From: Lepisosteus oculatus | Lineage: Eukaryota; Chordata; Actinopteri; Semionotiformes; Lepisosteidae | Direction of reading: 5' to 3' | DNA: 64,000 nucleotides | Assembly (NCBI RefSeq): GCF_040954835.1 | Contig: NC_090698.1 | Span: 47,316,284 to 47,380,283, forward strand | In this document: one piece after another, positions 28,041 through 41,640 of the stretch | Layout: each line of letters begins with the position of its first letter | Numbering within the stretch: the first letter of the stretch is position 1 | Made by a program: the position numbers and the translations under genes | Notes under the pieces: model-generated | What the model was told of the DNA's origin: nothing | What the model saw: the letters and a program-made list of their open reading frames with translations, nothing else | Database searches by the model: none

Positions 28041-30439
28041 ATTTATCTTTTCTCAGCCCTGAAACTATATTCAGGGAGTGTTTGCTTTATTTAAAATATC
28101 AACTTAAAAAACATGTGTATACATAGTTTGGAATTTAAATTACATAAGATATTATTGGAAAGGGGTCAGATTTTCAAGGCAATACATGTAGCTATTGGAA
28201 TAACAAAAGCTGAGCTATGAAGAAAGGGGTAGGTGAGGGGTAAAATAATAATATGTGGGATATAAAGCAACTGAATAATAACAGGGGATTATTATTGGAA
28301 TTTAATACCTTAAGCATTCTCTACTTTCATCTGAAAGTTCCTTGAATGCCAGGGAGAGAAAGCACACACTTTGCCAGCAGCTGTACAGTATATGGGCAGG
28401 ACGCTTTCATCCTCTCTGGTCTTTGTTGAGAGGAATGCAACGAGCATGTTCAAACTTCTGAATAAAGAGAAGGTGGTAAGCCGCTACAGATATTTATTTC
28501 CCTCTCCTATTTTCTTCACCACATGCCCATTGCATGAATGGGCTAGCCAGGATTGACAAATATGTCTGAGAAATATCATAATTATGCACGCTACCTAAGC
28601 CCTCTAGCCACGAAATCCTTTACTGTATGTTAAATTTTTAGCTGCATGGTCATGGCTGGGCAAAGCAATCTTCGTTTTATGACCACTTTTGTTAGATGTT
28701 GTCTCTATTTTCCCATTTTACCATGAGGTTCACTGTGCTTATCTTTAACTGTCAATCAACTACAGTATACTAAAATAATAATCGGAACATGTTATTTTTT
28801 TTAAGTTTATCGTTGCTTAATATACTGTAGTTACTGTAGGTAGCTTTGATCCTTTCAGATTAACCCCTGACAAGAAGCTGTAGCTCTTGGAAGGTCTCAT
28901 TTCCTCTTTTCTTGAAATTCATACAGTACGTAAAGAAAGTGGGCAGGTTACACAGATGTTGACGTGTTTTTTTTTACAGGCAATGGATTAATGACATTCC
29001 TGACGGAGGTGTGTGAAATCAAGTAACGCATACACTGTACTGTATTATGTTTCTTGCTGGAAAAGAACATCACAGTAAATCATCAGGAGACATTAAAAAC
29101 TGGAGGACGAAAAGATAATTTGGGTGTAATTTGCTGTCCACAAACATTTTAAAAGCTGTTAATGGTACAGTATATTTCTGCCTTTTCATTTCAAATGTCA
29201 ACAGTTGTTTTTTGCAAGGAAATTTTCTTTTCTAAACCACAGTTTAACAGAAATGAGGCTAAAATCAGTATATTAGCTTCCTAGGTTTTAATTTTTTATT
29301 TCCTACCAAAGGAATACAATGAAAGCTGTTAGACACAGCAGTAAACTGGATATTAAGTCACACTATCAGTACCGCATAATGAATGGCCGCATCTCCATCT
29401 GTTAATAAGAGTCTTATTGTACCTTGGCTTCAGCACAGATATCATGAATTATTCATAGCACAAATTTGAAACGCAAAGCTTTGAAGGTTGAACCACCTCC
29501 TGACTTCAAACCTATTTTTTTTCCTGAGTTGGAGAAACAATAATTTTCAAATATATCACATTCTTTCAATGCTTGCAAAGTGTCCCAAGGTCAATGCTGT
29601 TTTGTGTCTTGAAAAGGATTGAAATCTCTTTAAGATAAAACTACATTTATACTGTAACTACAGTAGGTAGGTTCAACATAGATTATACTGTACATTATAC
29701 AGTATGCTGAAGACTCTGAAACATGAAAATACCTGCATTTCGTGGTTCTAGTTGCTCACACCCTGGTGTGGTTAGCTGGTGGGAACACCTGGTTAAATTA
29801 TACAGTCTGAAGGACCCTATAACTTGACAAAACATGATCTGATGTTTTATCTTGAAACCTTTCTGACCTTTTTATGACCTTATCTTCTAAAACCAGATGA
29901 AAATACTTTTTGCACACCCAGAAACTGGGACAACAGATCATTTACAGAATTTGGTGTTTTTGTATTTGTGTCCTGACAGGCAAGATTTGCATGTTCTTCA
30001 GGTATCTGAGATCATTACCTGTATGAATACAGATTAAACCAAGGTTTCTGAAATCATGTAACTGCCACAGCAAATCATTATATAATGAAATTTTACCTTG
30101 GATTTAGATTATGCATTTCAACTATTATTGATTGCTTTTAATAAAAATGTAATAACAATATTCACATTTCAGTTGGTTTAGGAATTTCTGGTATAGTACA
30201 ATCAAAATGACTTGATTTGACCATTTCTGTCCTCTGTCATTATTGCACTGAACAGACTAAAAATAACAATTGTTATGTTTCAGTGAGTGAGAATAGGTGT
30301 TTATTTGATCTAAAATAAATAATATGAAAAGGTAATCTCATGTCACAATTTGACAAATGCATCTGGGCACTGATACATAAGCATTTTTGTGCTCATCCTG
30401 TTTGCTTTTCTTATAGCATTTGTTTTGTAATGTTAAATG
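28041..30439. other. No gene seen
   Basis: No coding block. The patch 28,300-28,560 is less AT-rich and free of simple repeats, with nothing further recognised. Confidence 0.5.
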
Positions 30440-30610
30440 AACTCCAGGGACAGTGGTGAGGAACTGTAGGGTCATGGGTTCAAGTCTCAGGATGCACACA
30501 GCTGTTCTACTCCCCATCCAGGTTCAACCCTCAGATTGCTCCTGCTGTTGGAAATGAGTAATCACCAGGTCACTTCTGGAAATGAGAATGTGTTCTCAAT
30601 CAACTTATCT
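30440..30610 (+). repeat. tRNA-derived SINE head fragment
   Basis: Contains a B-box-like gggttcaagtctc preceded by 'tggtgaggaactgtagggtca', and a second 'ggttcaaccctc' downstream. The order resembles a SINE head without its usual tail. Diverged, so the family is uncertain. Confidence 0.4.
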
Positions 30611-31390
30611 AGTTGAGTTAAAACTCTTGGGAGACACTTTTGCCCTTTCTTCAACATTGATGGGTTTCGGTTCCATCATTTACTTTTATTTCCTCAATGA
30701 ACAGTAGCAAAAGTCTTCAGTTGAACTTAAACATCTCAATAGGATTCAAGTCGGGCGACTGAAGTGGCCAGTCTTTCCCTGTAATCTTCCTTTTTTGCAG
30801 CCTTTTCTTTGTAGATTTTGCAGAATACTAAAAGCCTTTATCCTGCTAGAACACAGCCTTCTAATAATCCTTCTGGAACTGGATAACATTCAAAAGAGGA
30901 ACAAAATGTTTGATGTTTTACAGCATTCAATTATTCTTCTTCAATAAGCTACCAGTGCCTGAGGAAAAAAACAACAACCTCATGCCACTGCAGAGCTTGC
31001 ACGATGTTTAACACTAGACACTGTTCTGCAAAAAGTCCATTTCCATCTGGTTACAATAGTTGGTTGAAGAAATAATCAGGCCTTTATACTTGTTCAGTGA
31101 AAAGCTCCAATCATTTTCTTTTGTGTATTGTTTTTAAAAAAAGTTTGAATCTGGGTCTTTTCTTTTGGACAGCTAAAAAGGATACTTTTGACAAACATCC
31201 TTGACCACTCTCAATTCTTTTGTTATATCCTTATATGAAACAATAAGATATTTGAACACAAACATTTTTTGAAATACTGGTATTTTATTGCTTTAATTTT
31301 AAACTGCTTTTTGCCCAAGTGTGTCAAAAATTATTTGGTTTGCTGCTTGAATAGTTAAAAGGAAATAAATACTTAAATTCAATAACCTAT
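30610..31390 (-). mobile_element. Tc1-like transposase remnant with DDE-region motif
   Basis: On the minus strand 30770-30735 encodes W-P-L-Q-S-P-D-L-N-P-I-E, the signature around the second catalytic aspartate of Tc1-type transposases. The surrounding frame is broken by stops and shifts in both directions. The left end near 30,610 and right end near 31,390 ('gggacatatg') are approximate. Confidence 0.7.
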
Positions 31391-32619
31391 TACAAAAATG
31401 GGACATATGATGTCAGAACATATCATGCTTTGTCATCTCATTCTGTCATCCAGCAGCTTGGGTAGACAGCAGCTCTGAAGTCTGTTCATTACAACACATT
31501 CCCCCACAGCAAAGATATCTAGGAAAGTAGGACAAACTTTGATAAATGTGGAATTTGTATGTAGGACACTTGGAAGCTTTGCAAGGAACAGATTTCAGTG
31601 TCAAGCAGCAGTGAATTTACATAACAGCATGATTCACTGACTTGATTTTTTGTGTGCAATTGTGATTTGTGGGGGGGGAGTGCCTCAGAATAATCAGGTC
31701 AATCTTCTAATTATTCAACAAGAAATGTGACCCATTTTCTTGCTCTTTCAGTGGTTTTTTCATAGCTTATCTGTTTTGTGTTATTAAATTATAATTCACA
31801 AAAGTGCAGTGTCAAAAGTGCAGCGTCAGATGGGGAGACTGTTTGAAATGATTTATGCAACATTACAATTGTAAAGTTTCATTAAAATTATGTATAATTT
31901 AGTTTAGTTACCTCCTGAATTGGTCAGTTAATGATGCCATATCTCTATTTCTATATAATGCCCTAGAACATTTAGGCAGGTGGGGCATCTATGTTAGGAT
32001 GCTGTTTATAGTTTAAAGCTTGGTCTTTAATACAATTGTTCCTCCCAGGCTTGTCCCAAAACTCAGGAATCTGGGTTTATGCAACTGGACATTGGATTTC
32101 TTGACAGGTAGGCCTCAGGTGGTAAAAATATCCTTTCTACAGTGATCCTAACCACTAGAGCTCTCCAAGACTGCTGTCTCAGTCCTAGGCTGCAGAGACC
32201 ATGAAGGAGTCATTTTTTCTTAGGAGAAAAAATGAAGATTAATTGAAATTGTTCTCATCTTTCTATTCTTTGAGGAAAAGTTATAAATCTATATTAATCA
32301 AAAGCTCGATGTATTCTTGCAGTTTGTTAACTGGGTCTATAAATGATGATCATGGCTTGCAATATATATACAGTATATCTATACATATTGTACTGTATGC
32401 AATACAGTAGGATAGAGTTCTCATTATTGATGTTTTGTATTTAATGAATCTTATTTCATTTGCAGAATATAACTATGTTTATAGTAGAAATAGTCTTTAG
32501 TATTACTTATTTTCAGGTTAAAGTTATTTATTTAACCTATGTTATTTATTTAACATATAACTATGTTATTAATCATAACAGCTTAAAAGCCTGCTTGCTT
32601 ATTAGCCCAATACAATAGG
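31391..32619. other. No gene seen
   Basis: AT-rich DNA with a short G run near 31,670. Nothing recognised. Confidence 0.55.
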
Positions 32620-32975
32620 ATAATACATCCATCCATCTTCTAACTACTTTATCTTATACAGGGTCACGGGAGAGCCAGATACTATCCCAGCAAGCAAAAG
32701 ACGCAAGACAGGATTCACCCTGGATGGAATGCCAGTCTATCACAGGGCACACACACAAATACTAACACACACTTGCAGCAGGGTCAGCTTTTCCAGAAAC
32801 CAATTATCCTACCAGTATATCTTAAGACCGTAGAAGGTAACTGGAGTGCCTGGAGGAAACCAATGTGAACACGCAAACTCCACACAGATAGCACCCCAGG
32901 TCCACGATTGAACCTCAGGGTCCCAGCCCTGTAAGGGACCAAACCTACAGTAACTACTGCACCAGCTTGCAACCC
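32620..32975 (-). repeat. tRNA-headed fish SINE, near full length, minus orientation
   Basis: On the minus strand the head near 32,970 leads to the B box ggttcaatcg (around 32,910). The body has 'gtttcctccaggcactcc' and 'ccctgtgatagactggcattcc', and the tail ends at atggatggatg (32,627-32,637). Same family as the copy at 15,745. Confidence 0.75.
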
Positions 32976-34339
32976 TGCAAACATCATTCTTAAACACTGC
33001 GATTGATTGTGTGGAAATTTTGCACAGGGACTGTGAAAACACTAACAACCTTGAAACGTTTACCACAACGTGATCAAATACAAATACACGTAAAATGTCT
33101 TAACCTTTGGAGGTTTTAACCTTCTTTGATTTGATACCTGTAAGGAGTTCTTTAGAAATGACCGCAAATTCCTTTAACTGGTTTAGCAGCTTCTGGACAC
33201 AGGACTATTGCATAAACACTTTCTTCTGGGTGGTGAAGAAGTAAACTTAAAAAGGAAAAAGACACTTAAACCGTGAGAAAAAGTACTGTGAGAAAAGCTT
33301 CCAGTCACACACCCATACCTTTCATTTTTTTTTCATTTTACCTCATTACAAAGGTATGGCCTTTAGTGTTTTGAAGTTATACGGACAATTTGTGTTTGTA
33401 TTGTTCACACCTCAGTGAGTAATGTGACCGAAGCCATTTTGAAGCCTAATAATTGTCTAGCAGTTTAATCCTTTAACTACGTTTGTCATATGAATAGCAC
33501 TTCAAAACATTTCCATTCTTGGCTGAATACCCAAGTATTCATCTTTGAATGGCCCCCAGCTAAAAATAGCTTGAGCCAGAAAAGGTACAGCAGGTCCACA
33601 TTATTAAACACCTCATTTTGTCACATTATTTTATATGCAAATATTTCCTATTGCTTTCATTCTGTATGAAAAATCTATTATCATGGGATCACCAAATGGT
33701 GCAGCATGGGACAAGCATTGTGGGTGTCATAGTGATAAGCAGAACAGCAAATTCACTGCTCCTTTATAGAGGTCAGCCTTTTACCTTCCACCCTCAGAAT
33801 ATACACATAGAGGCTACATGTAGCGACTGGAAGCAAATACTAGATGAGGGGAAAAAATACCAAAATCCCTCTTATTTAATCTACCTCAAAGCATTCAATA
33901 GTTTATGCTGTCATATAAAATAAATTGATTTTTTTTACTTATACCATATACTGTATGTGTGTTTCCACTTTCTTAATAGGCTACCCAGAAATCTATTCAT
34001 GAATTGTTGCTTTTACATTAAAAGGTTTTATTAATTTTGCTGTCATTTGCTCTTCCTATTCAGTGAGTACAATACACAGGCTTCCAGAACAACAGTGTGC
34101 TTTTCATATTAAAATAACTCAATAAAGAATAATAGACTTTTGGATCCTCAATACATTTCCATTTCTGATAACATTTAAGCAATTGGCTGCTGTAAGGAGT
34201 GTGAAAAGCATATGGGCTTGAGCACTCCATTCTGCATTTAACTGTATCACAATTTGTAAAACAGACATTATTTAGTATTATGTTTAAAACATAATTGAAT
34301 TATTTTACCATAAAATGCTGCTATCCCTGATTCTATGGC
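32976..34339. other. No gene seen
   Basis: The 101-codon plus frame at 33,618-33,923 has no recognisable domain. No repeat recognised. Confidence 0.5.
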
Positions 34340-34438
34340 AGGTGGATGCTGCACATTGGTGGTGGTGGAGGTGAGTCCCCATTACCTGTAAAGCACTTTG
34401 AGTGGAGTGTCCAGAAAAGCGTTATATAAGTGTAAGCA

Positions 34439-34488
<50 letters not shown>
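34340..34488 (+). repeat. 5S-SINE family, 5'-truncated copy
   Basis: This matches the last roughly 120 bases of the full copy at 36.6 kb, from 'caggtggatgctgcacattg' through 'agcgttatataagtgtaagc', and ends in about 16 ATT units. It lacks the 5S head and body, as expected for incomplete reverse transcription. Confidence 0.85.
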
Positions 34489-36610
34489 GTCTAATCTGAG
34501 AACAAGTGCTGTGTATGATTATTTTACAAAGTGTTTACATTCTGCCCCCCGCCCATACAGAAAAGTATTTCACTGGAGCAATCTGGGAGATGAACCTTTG
34601 TTGAAGCATACAACAGTAAGGCCCCACCTGGGATGGGATCTGAAATTCCAATTACGAGTCTAGAATCCTGACCACTGTTCCATACTGTACTTCCATCAAT
34701 CTAAAACAGCACCCTAGGACTTCTACCTACTGACAGGTGAAATCCTAGCCAATGTAATGATAGGTTTGTGTTGGACCTGTTGTCTCTTGAGTCATTCGCA
34801 GCCTCCCTCAGAGCGCAGTAGCCCTAAGGTTTGAGGAGCCAATTTGCACCTTCTGTGAAGAACCTTCTTAGACTCAGGCACAGTGCACTGGTGAGGGGGT
34901 GGAACGTGTAACTAAACCAGCTGGAAACTGCAGATGGTACCTTGCTGTAAAGAGAGACAGGAAGATGAAGTGATTTGTTTGTTTAATTTTGAAATGGGTT
35001 AGCATAAAAGGCAATGGAGAAAGTTTAATCTATTCATATATGTCAGTCATGAAAGCTGACAGTATTAAACATTTGCCTGCCTTTTCCCATATATCCAGTT
35101 TATTTAAACAAAATAATTAATCAGCGAAGAAATTATGCAGACATAGTCAGGATGTTATTTACGGTCGAATTTAAAATATTAAATGAACATTTCACAATAT
35201 TAAAATTGACAAAAACAGAAGAGCTTGATTTCTTTGTTGTCGTTTCATTGTACACTCAATTCATCAAAGTACTGAAATGGTCATGAAAAACAGAACAGAA
35301 CATCGGTGCAAAGTACAGTACTTGCAAAGAAAGTGATTCCTATGGAACACTACAGTAATAAGAAAACAAAAATTCCTTCCCCATTATCTCTGATCTTCGA
35401 CAGCAAAGGGTTGTATCCAAAACTTGCTTAGAACTCCTTAGAGAATGCACATAGGGTCATGGTTACCTTGGGAGATCAAGGTAACCATAAAAATAAAAAA
35501 ATCCATAGAAATCCATACATGCTCTGCCAAAATGTCTGTGATCTACAGTATGAATTCTACTAAAGGTCAAATGCTAAGCTGTCCAAAAACTCTTTTCAAA
35601 GTGTACATGAGGCCACCGTTATTTATGTAATACATGTATTGATCCAGAATATGCTCTATCAAAACAAAATGCCCTACCTATGATCTTTAACATCTCTTTA
35701 AGGTTAAGAAAATATCACGATAGATCTCTGGTGTAATTTCTTCTTATATTTTGATGATTGATTGAACATTTGTTTGAACATTCAGCTTATTCAAACCAAA
35801 TACAAGCAGATCTTCCTAGGGTTTAAAGGTAAATCCAAAGCGGTATTTTCCATTCACACCTGAAATGACTCAGACACAATGAGAAGCGAAATACTAGATC
35901 CATGAGAAAGTAAACATTCTTAAGTGTCAGTGAAAAAATTGCATAAATGGTCATCTGTATGAGCAAAAAGGTGTGCTTTGTGTGTTTCAACTCAGAAATA
36001 TTAATTTTAATAATAATGTGTTAATACAGTATGATTTAAAACAATTTATTTGTAACATTGATGGATGTCCAGTTATTTTGAAATGAACTCCCAAGCTATA
36101 TAGAGTATTTGTTTTTTTTCTTTTTATAATGGAGTACACTGAGCTGATATCTGATTCCTTAGTTCCCAAACTGTTACATGATGAATTTTAGAAAATAGAG
36201 CTCAATTTATTTATTTAGTGATGCCCTGATGTTGGAGTCATTTGTGTTCTAGAAGCACCTGTCAGCTTGCATTCAGTGTTAAAAGTACAGATTACTTTCT
36301 TGGATTTTGCAGGTGCTTATATTTGACTTTTGCATCACTTCCACTCTACATGTTGACCCAGAATCATCACAGGCCATAAGTCAATGAAAAAGTCAAAATC
36401 AGGAATAAAATCAGGTGTTGTGGCTCAACATCTCAGGGAAACAAAAGCTAAGATGTTGATTCCATCATCATAAAGTGCAGAGACTTCATCTAACTGAAAT
36501 GTATCTGGAGAGCAGGGCATGGCGTGCTTGGAGTTGCCATGTCAGATAACAATGATGAGATTACTACAGCTGTAGTTGTAGTAATCTACAACTGTACAAT
36601 GTACAACTCT
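34489..36610. other. No gene seen apart from the 12-bp hairpin
   Basis: Moderately complex DNA. The stretch 34,740-34,930 is GC-richer, without a recognised family. Confidence 0.5.
35459..35488. repeat. Perfect 12-bp inverted repeat, 6-bp spacer
   Basis: ATGGTTACCTTG (35459-35470) and its exact reverse complement (35477-35488) are separated by ggagat. Possible hairpin of unknown origin. Confidence 0.8.
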
Positions 36611-37178
36611 ACAACCAGCAGCCATATCACCCTGCGACTCACAACTGGCAACCCACTGAAGCTAAGCAGGTGTGAGCCTGGTCAGTACCTGGATAGCAGA
36701 CCTCCTGGGAAAAACTAAAGGTTGCTGCTGGAAGAGGTGTTAGTGGGGTCAGCAGGTGGCGCTCACCTTGCGGTCCATGTGGGTCCTAATGCCCCAGTAT
36801 AGTGATGGGGACACTGTACTGTAAAGAGGTGCCGTCCTTCGGATGAGACGTAAAACTGAGGTCCTGACTCTCTGTGGTCATTAAAAATCCCAGGGCGCTT
36901 CTCGAAAAGAGTAGGGGTGTTACCCCGATGTCCTGGCCAAATTTCCCATTGGCCCTTACCAATCATGGCCTCCTAATAATCCCCCCCTATGAATTGGCTA
37001 CATTACTCTACTCTCCTCCCCACTGGTAGCTGATGTGTGGTGAGTGTTCTGGCGCACTATGGGTGCCGTCGCATCATCCAGGTGGATGCTGCACATTGGT
37101 GGTGGTGGAGGGGAGTCCTTATTACCTGTAAAGCGCTTTGAGTGGAGTGTCCAGAAAAGCGCTATATAAGTGTAAGCA

Positions 37179-37209
<31 letters not shown>

Positions 37210-37219
37210 CAACAACCAG
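36611..37219 (+). repeat. 5S rRNA-derived SINE (SINE3 type), full length
   Basis: The head at 36618-36715 follows 5S rRNA in order: 'gccatatcaccctg', 'gaagctaagcagg', 'gcctggtcagtacctggat', 'agacc-cctgggaaaa'. This includes the internal A and C boxes. A long unrelated body follows (36716-37080), then the tail 'gtaaagcgctttgagtggag' and 'cgctatataagtgtaagcaa', ending in (ATT)n. A possible 8-bp duplication ACAACCAG lies at 36611-36618 and 37212-37219. Confidence 0.85.
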
Positions 37220-40200
37220 AGTTTTTCAGATAAACTGTAGCATACTGTCTGTAATTACATAGTAACTTCTTTAAAAAATCTGTTCTATGAGGTTATATTA
37301 GGATATTAGAAAGAAAAAAATATTAAAAACATTGGTCTGTGAAATGTAATTGATTCACTATTTGAATAAAACAGTTTTAAAAAAAGCTTTTGCATTATGT
37401 AAATCCCAGACAGGAATTGTTAATTTTCTCATTTATTCACACATTAAGAAACAGAAGCCACATTTTATATTATGCATGAATGACAAAGCGCAAGTACTGA
37501 GAGGAACTACAGATATTATATGTACAAGAACTTCTACAAGTCTTTGTCGACACATATTTAAAATATAGAAAACATCACTTCAGAGATTTTTCAATGAAAC
37601 ATCGCAGTGGGATTAAAAGCTTATATGTATGAAGTACCGTATGAAGTTGACTCGGGACAGGACTGTGTCATCAGATGGAGGTGGGTGTGCTGGTGCAAAA
37701 GGTGACATACAGAAGTCCAGGTGGGCCCAATGATACCAAGTCATCCTCAGCTTGTCATTATAACAGTGGTTCCTGATGGAACATAAAGATCAGGGAACAT
37801 ACTGTAGCACATGTAGCATGTAAGGGAAAATAAAAGTCTCCTGTGCAATTTGGACATTTCTGAACACTGCACAAGCATGCCGAGCATTAGAAAATTAGTA
37901 GTAACTAAGATTAAGGTACAGTTTGCCTGTGAAGACGACATCCCTTCTCCCAAAGATGAAACGCATCTGTGAGTCATGCAATTTTTCAGTATGTCGCAGC
38001 GAACTGTTTTTCAAAGTTCATTATAAAATGGATACAATGCAACTGAATAAAAATAAGGGTTATATGTAATGCAGAGCTATGGTATCAGTGCATAGGTGTC
38101 TTGTTTGCATCAATTTTTAGAAAATGAGGGTATGGCAATACCTACAGTATGTTACACCAACTAACTGGGATCATCATGTTACGAATCAAATATAACTATG
38201 TCATATGAAAGGTGTGATTTGTTCCATTTTAAAATAGTAAATTTGTATGCAACATGAACATTACAGGAGGTGTAGTGTGACAGGATTCATTTGGTGCTGA
38301 GCTTGTTACAGAAGATGCCACACTCTTGGAACTGGGTAGCATTGAACTTGTGGAGAGAGACTCAAAATCTCGAGGGAGCAGAGCTGTAACTTTTTATTTT
38401 TGTCAATCTCTAGACAAGCACTAAAACAAATAATTTACATATACAGTATTATAAAACAACATGGTTTATGAATAAAACTGTAGTATTATTTTGAAATATC
38501 ATCATGACATAGTTAAAGTATTTATTGTTAATTTTTAAAAAGGTAAAAAATTAGATAATTTGGAGATGAATGATCATTAATTTCCTGACTGAGACAGAAT
38601 TAAGTTTATTAATTTTTGGAGAATATGTACTGTATCTGCAGATTGCAGTGTGCTCTTAAGCAATGTGCAGTAGCATTGGTTTACAAAATAAAGTACAGTA
38701 TATTAACACACTAGATAACTGTAGACAAAATGATTTTATTTCTTTAAAAATAAATCTGTTGGAAAAATGTGGGAACTCCTACTAGCAAATCTGTAACCAT
38801 TCTGTTTGAAGCTGTTAGTGTTATTCACATATTTCATTATAATTTTAGCAATGTCATCAGCTAAGAATCCCCAGATGGTTTAAATATACTGTACAGTACA
38901 CAAAAAACACCATCTGAGATTTGGCAAATGGTACAGTACTGAAATATTATTTTGGCAAAAACAAACAACTAAATACCATAATTATTTTTGCATACATTAA
39001 CCCATTTTTAAAGAATTTCTGCAATCTTCTGATTTATGCTTAAATGTTATGTAGTATTCTGAGTATTTTGTGTTTTTCTTGCACAAAGTCTCAGCTCCTT
39101 CTTGCTGATAACACTTAGGTCCAGTGGTGAAAACAGAAATTAGGCTGCTTTTCCTGTGTTTCTTCTCCATCTGTACACCACCTCTGCGGTGACAATCTCC
39201 TGGGCCAATACATAACCTTACCCTTTAAAACTGCTTTCCTGCTTGGTTCAGAGTCCAAGTTCTTTTCAGACACAGCTGAATCATATTGGCATATTGATGA
39301 TTACACTAGCATAAACCAGTTCTTTTAGTTCTACGTACAGTATATTGCAAAGCTTTGACTTTAGTTAGTTTAATAGTTTGGAAAGAATTGCTATACCCAT
39401 GACTCTTAAAACATATTAGTCTTATGATTCTTTCAAAAGGGGCTACACTAGTTTTAACATTATTTTAAAAGTAATGTGTCATTGGTTGTTAATCTACAAT
39501 GTTAAATAACCTACTGATACGCCTTAAATTATTATAAATAGAAAGAGACCAGATCAGTGGTTTTCAAACATTATTAAGCTTTTGACCTCACTGTCACAAG
39601 CAAACAAATGAACCTTCGCTGCAGAACAGTAAGTACTGTTATAAATGTTGACAAAGTAACCATCAGCTACATGTATGATAGGTAGATGGATAAAAAAGGC
39701 ATTTTGTTCAGCACCGTGGTATTATCAGAAAGTCATTGTCACTTAAAACTTGAAGTGAACTGCTTCAAACTAGAAATGCAGTTGTAGCTTTCAGGATTTG
39801 CAGGTAATGGTTGCTATGAAAAAAATATGTGATCACAGAGCAGCAATGGAGACTGTAAGGCGCATAATCATAAAGAAAAGTTTTAATGTTTCATACCTTT
39901 TGGTATATCAGAAGAAAACAAGGAGCAGATAATTGGCATAACCATGTTGGTATAATCTAAAATAGGCAATCTTATCACTGATGGGCCTTCAACAAAAAAC
40001 ATTTATTGGGAACATCATAACAAGCCACTAATAACTGGAAGCTAACTGAAATCCTGGGGCTGGAACGTTTAACAGACTATCTCTGGGCAAAACTGTACTA
40101 ATGTTTTCCTTTATTTACTTATGCTTGGAGAGCATTTAGCATTGATTGACACAGTAATTTTGATAATTACTATTTTATAAACTACATACAGTAGATGAGA

Positions 40201-40848
40201 TTATAAAATCTATACTGCCACTGTATTAGGAACGCTGTATTAAGAAATAGTCTTACTAAAGATCCCTAGGGTAACTGACTAATTTACCAAATTGGAGAAT
40301 TCACTCAATTCCATTAACCAGCTCTCAGTCAACACACATTATATTCCATTGAAATTCTACTGCATGCAATTTGAGAAGGAACTTTTTTCTAAAGAACTTT
40401 ATGAAAAACTGAACACACATTTTGCTTTCTGTATGTGTCCACTACTGTTGTTGAGTGTTTCACAAATTAGTTAAATAAGGTCTACCTGTCTTTAATCTAC
40501 ATGAGCTACAATATGCTGTAGAACAGTTTCATAAAGTAAGAGTACAGTAAGCTTCCCTTAAGAGAAGCACAGAGCTATGAAAATGTTTCCCTAGGCTCCT
40601 GTTTCTGTATAGATTTTATTTCAGCAATTTGTACAATACCATCAGGCATTGAAGATCTGCTTATCATAAGCGCTTCTAGTACATACTGTATAACATTTCT
40701 GCCTCTTTTGAACTAGCACTATTTAATGTAGACATTTGTCTTTCCTGTCTGATGAATATTGATCATTTTTCCTTGGTGATCAGTGAAAAAATAATTTACA
40801 GTAATACATCAGCAATTCACCTTTGAGTGTCTAGAAATCTCCAAATAT
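37220..40848. other. No gene seen
   Basis: AT-rich DNA. GC-richer patches at 37,640-37,740 and 38,270-38,390 have no coding signal that I can follow. Confidence 0.5.
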
Positions 40849-41126
40849 AAGATCACTTTATTAGCCATATACAATTTCTTGCAATTGGAATCTGTCTTTT
40901 CACATACATCAGCTTGCTCTCTATGAGACACACAGGCAGAGAGAGAGAAGCTTGGGATCAGAGTGCAGGGGCAGCCATCGTGCAGCACCCCTGGAGCAGT
41001 TGGGGTTAAGGACCTTGCTCAGGGGCTCCAGTGGAGTAGGATTCCTCTGCCAGCCACAGGATTTGAACCGGCAAACTTCCAGCCACAGCCGCAGATCCAT
41101 AGCCACAGTGCAACCGCTCCGCCCAC
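40849..41126 (-). repeat. tRNA-headed SINE with LINE-like tail, full length
   Basis: On the minus strand it begins gggcggagcggttgcactg (A box) and has B box ggttcaaatcc. The body reads 'cctgagcaaggtccttaacccc', and the tail (gcaagaaattgtatatggct, then aataaagtgatc) looks like a LINE 3' end. This is a different family from the copy at 15,745. Confidence 0.75.
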
Positions 41127-41534
41127 TTAATTTTTTACTGCTCTTGAGTTGTTGCAGTACCAAAAAATAATTTGTTTGTGCTTCCAGGATTAATTTTGCT
41201 TTAACTCTTTGGATCTGTATTGTGCTTCAAGTAACATGATTTTATAATTATACTTTTATATATTAATTTTATTTGCCACTAATTCATTATCCATCTCATC
41301 CCATTCTGCTTCTTTTAAGCTCCGACTCATTATGTTAATGAGTGATTTTGTTCAATCAAGTAAACATTTGATTTCGACTTCTACAAATTACAACCTACAA
41401 CTTGTACTAGTTATGAACAGACAATATCCCTTATATTTTGTAATAGTGCTACCTTTAAAAGAAATGAAGAATAAGAAGAAGTACAGTATAATATTCCTTA
41501 TTCCTACAGGAAGAACAGTCAAGGATAAAAGCAG

Positions 41535-41640
41535 GTTAAGACCTCACAAGTGTAGAGGGGACTGTGAGATCATGGATCGGTGCAGTGGCTGCAGTAACAC
41601 TGATTCTGTGCCGAACTGCGGCCTTGTATACCTGTAACGT
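41535..41640 (+). mobile_element. LINE reverse-transcriptase fragment
   Basis: The sequence 'cctcacaagtgtagagggga', 'gatcatggatcggtgcag' and 'ctgtgccgaactgcggcc' matches the downstream part of the fragment at 42,170-42,260 (same order of words, about 80 bp). It is therefore a second small copy of the same element. No open frame. Confidence 0.5.

Noticed and set aside
34439..34488. Tandem ATT repeats as a CRISPR-like or functional array
   Set aside because: Simple trinucleotide microsatellite forming the SINE tail; no spacers.
36618..36715. A 5S rRNA gene
   Set aside because: Only the promoter-bearing words of 5S rRNA match, the rest is diverged, and it is fused to a SINE body and tail.
40980..41126. 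A tRNA gene
   Set aside because: A and B boxes are present, but no cloverleaf can be closed and the sequence continues into a SINE body and LINE-like tail.
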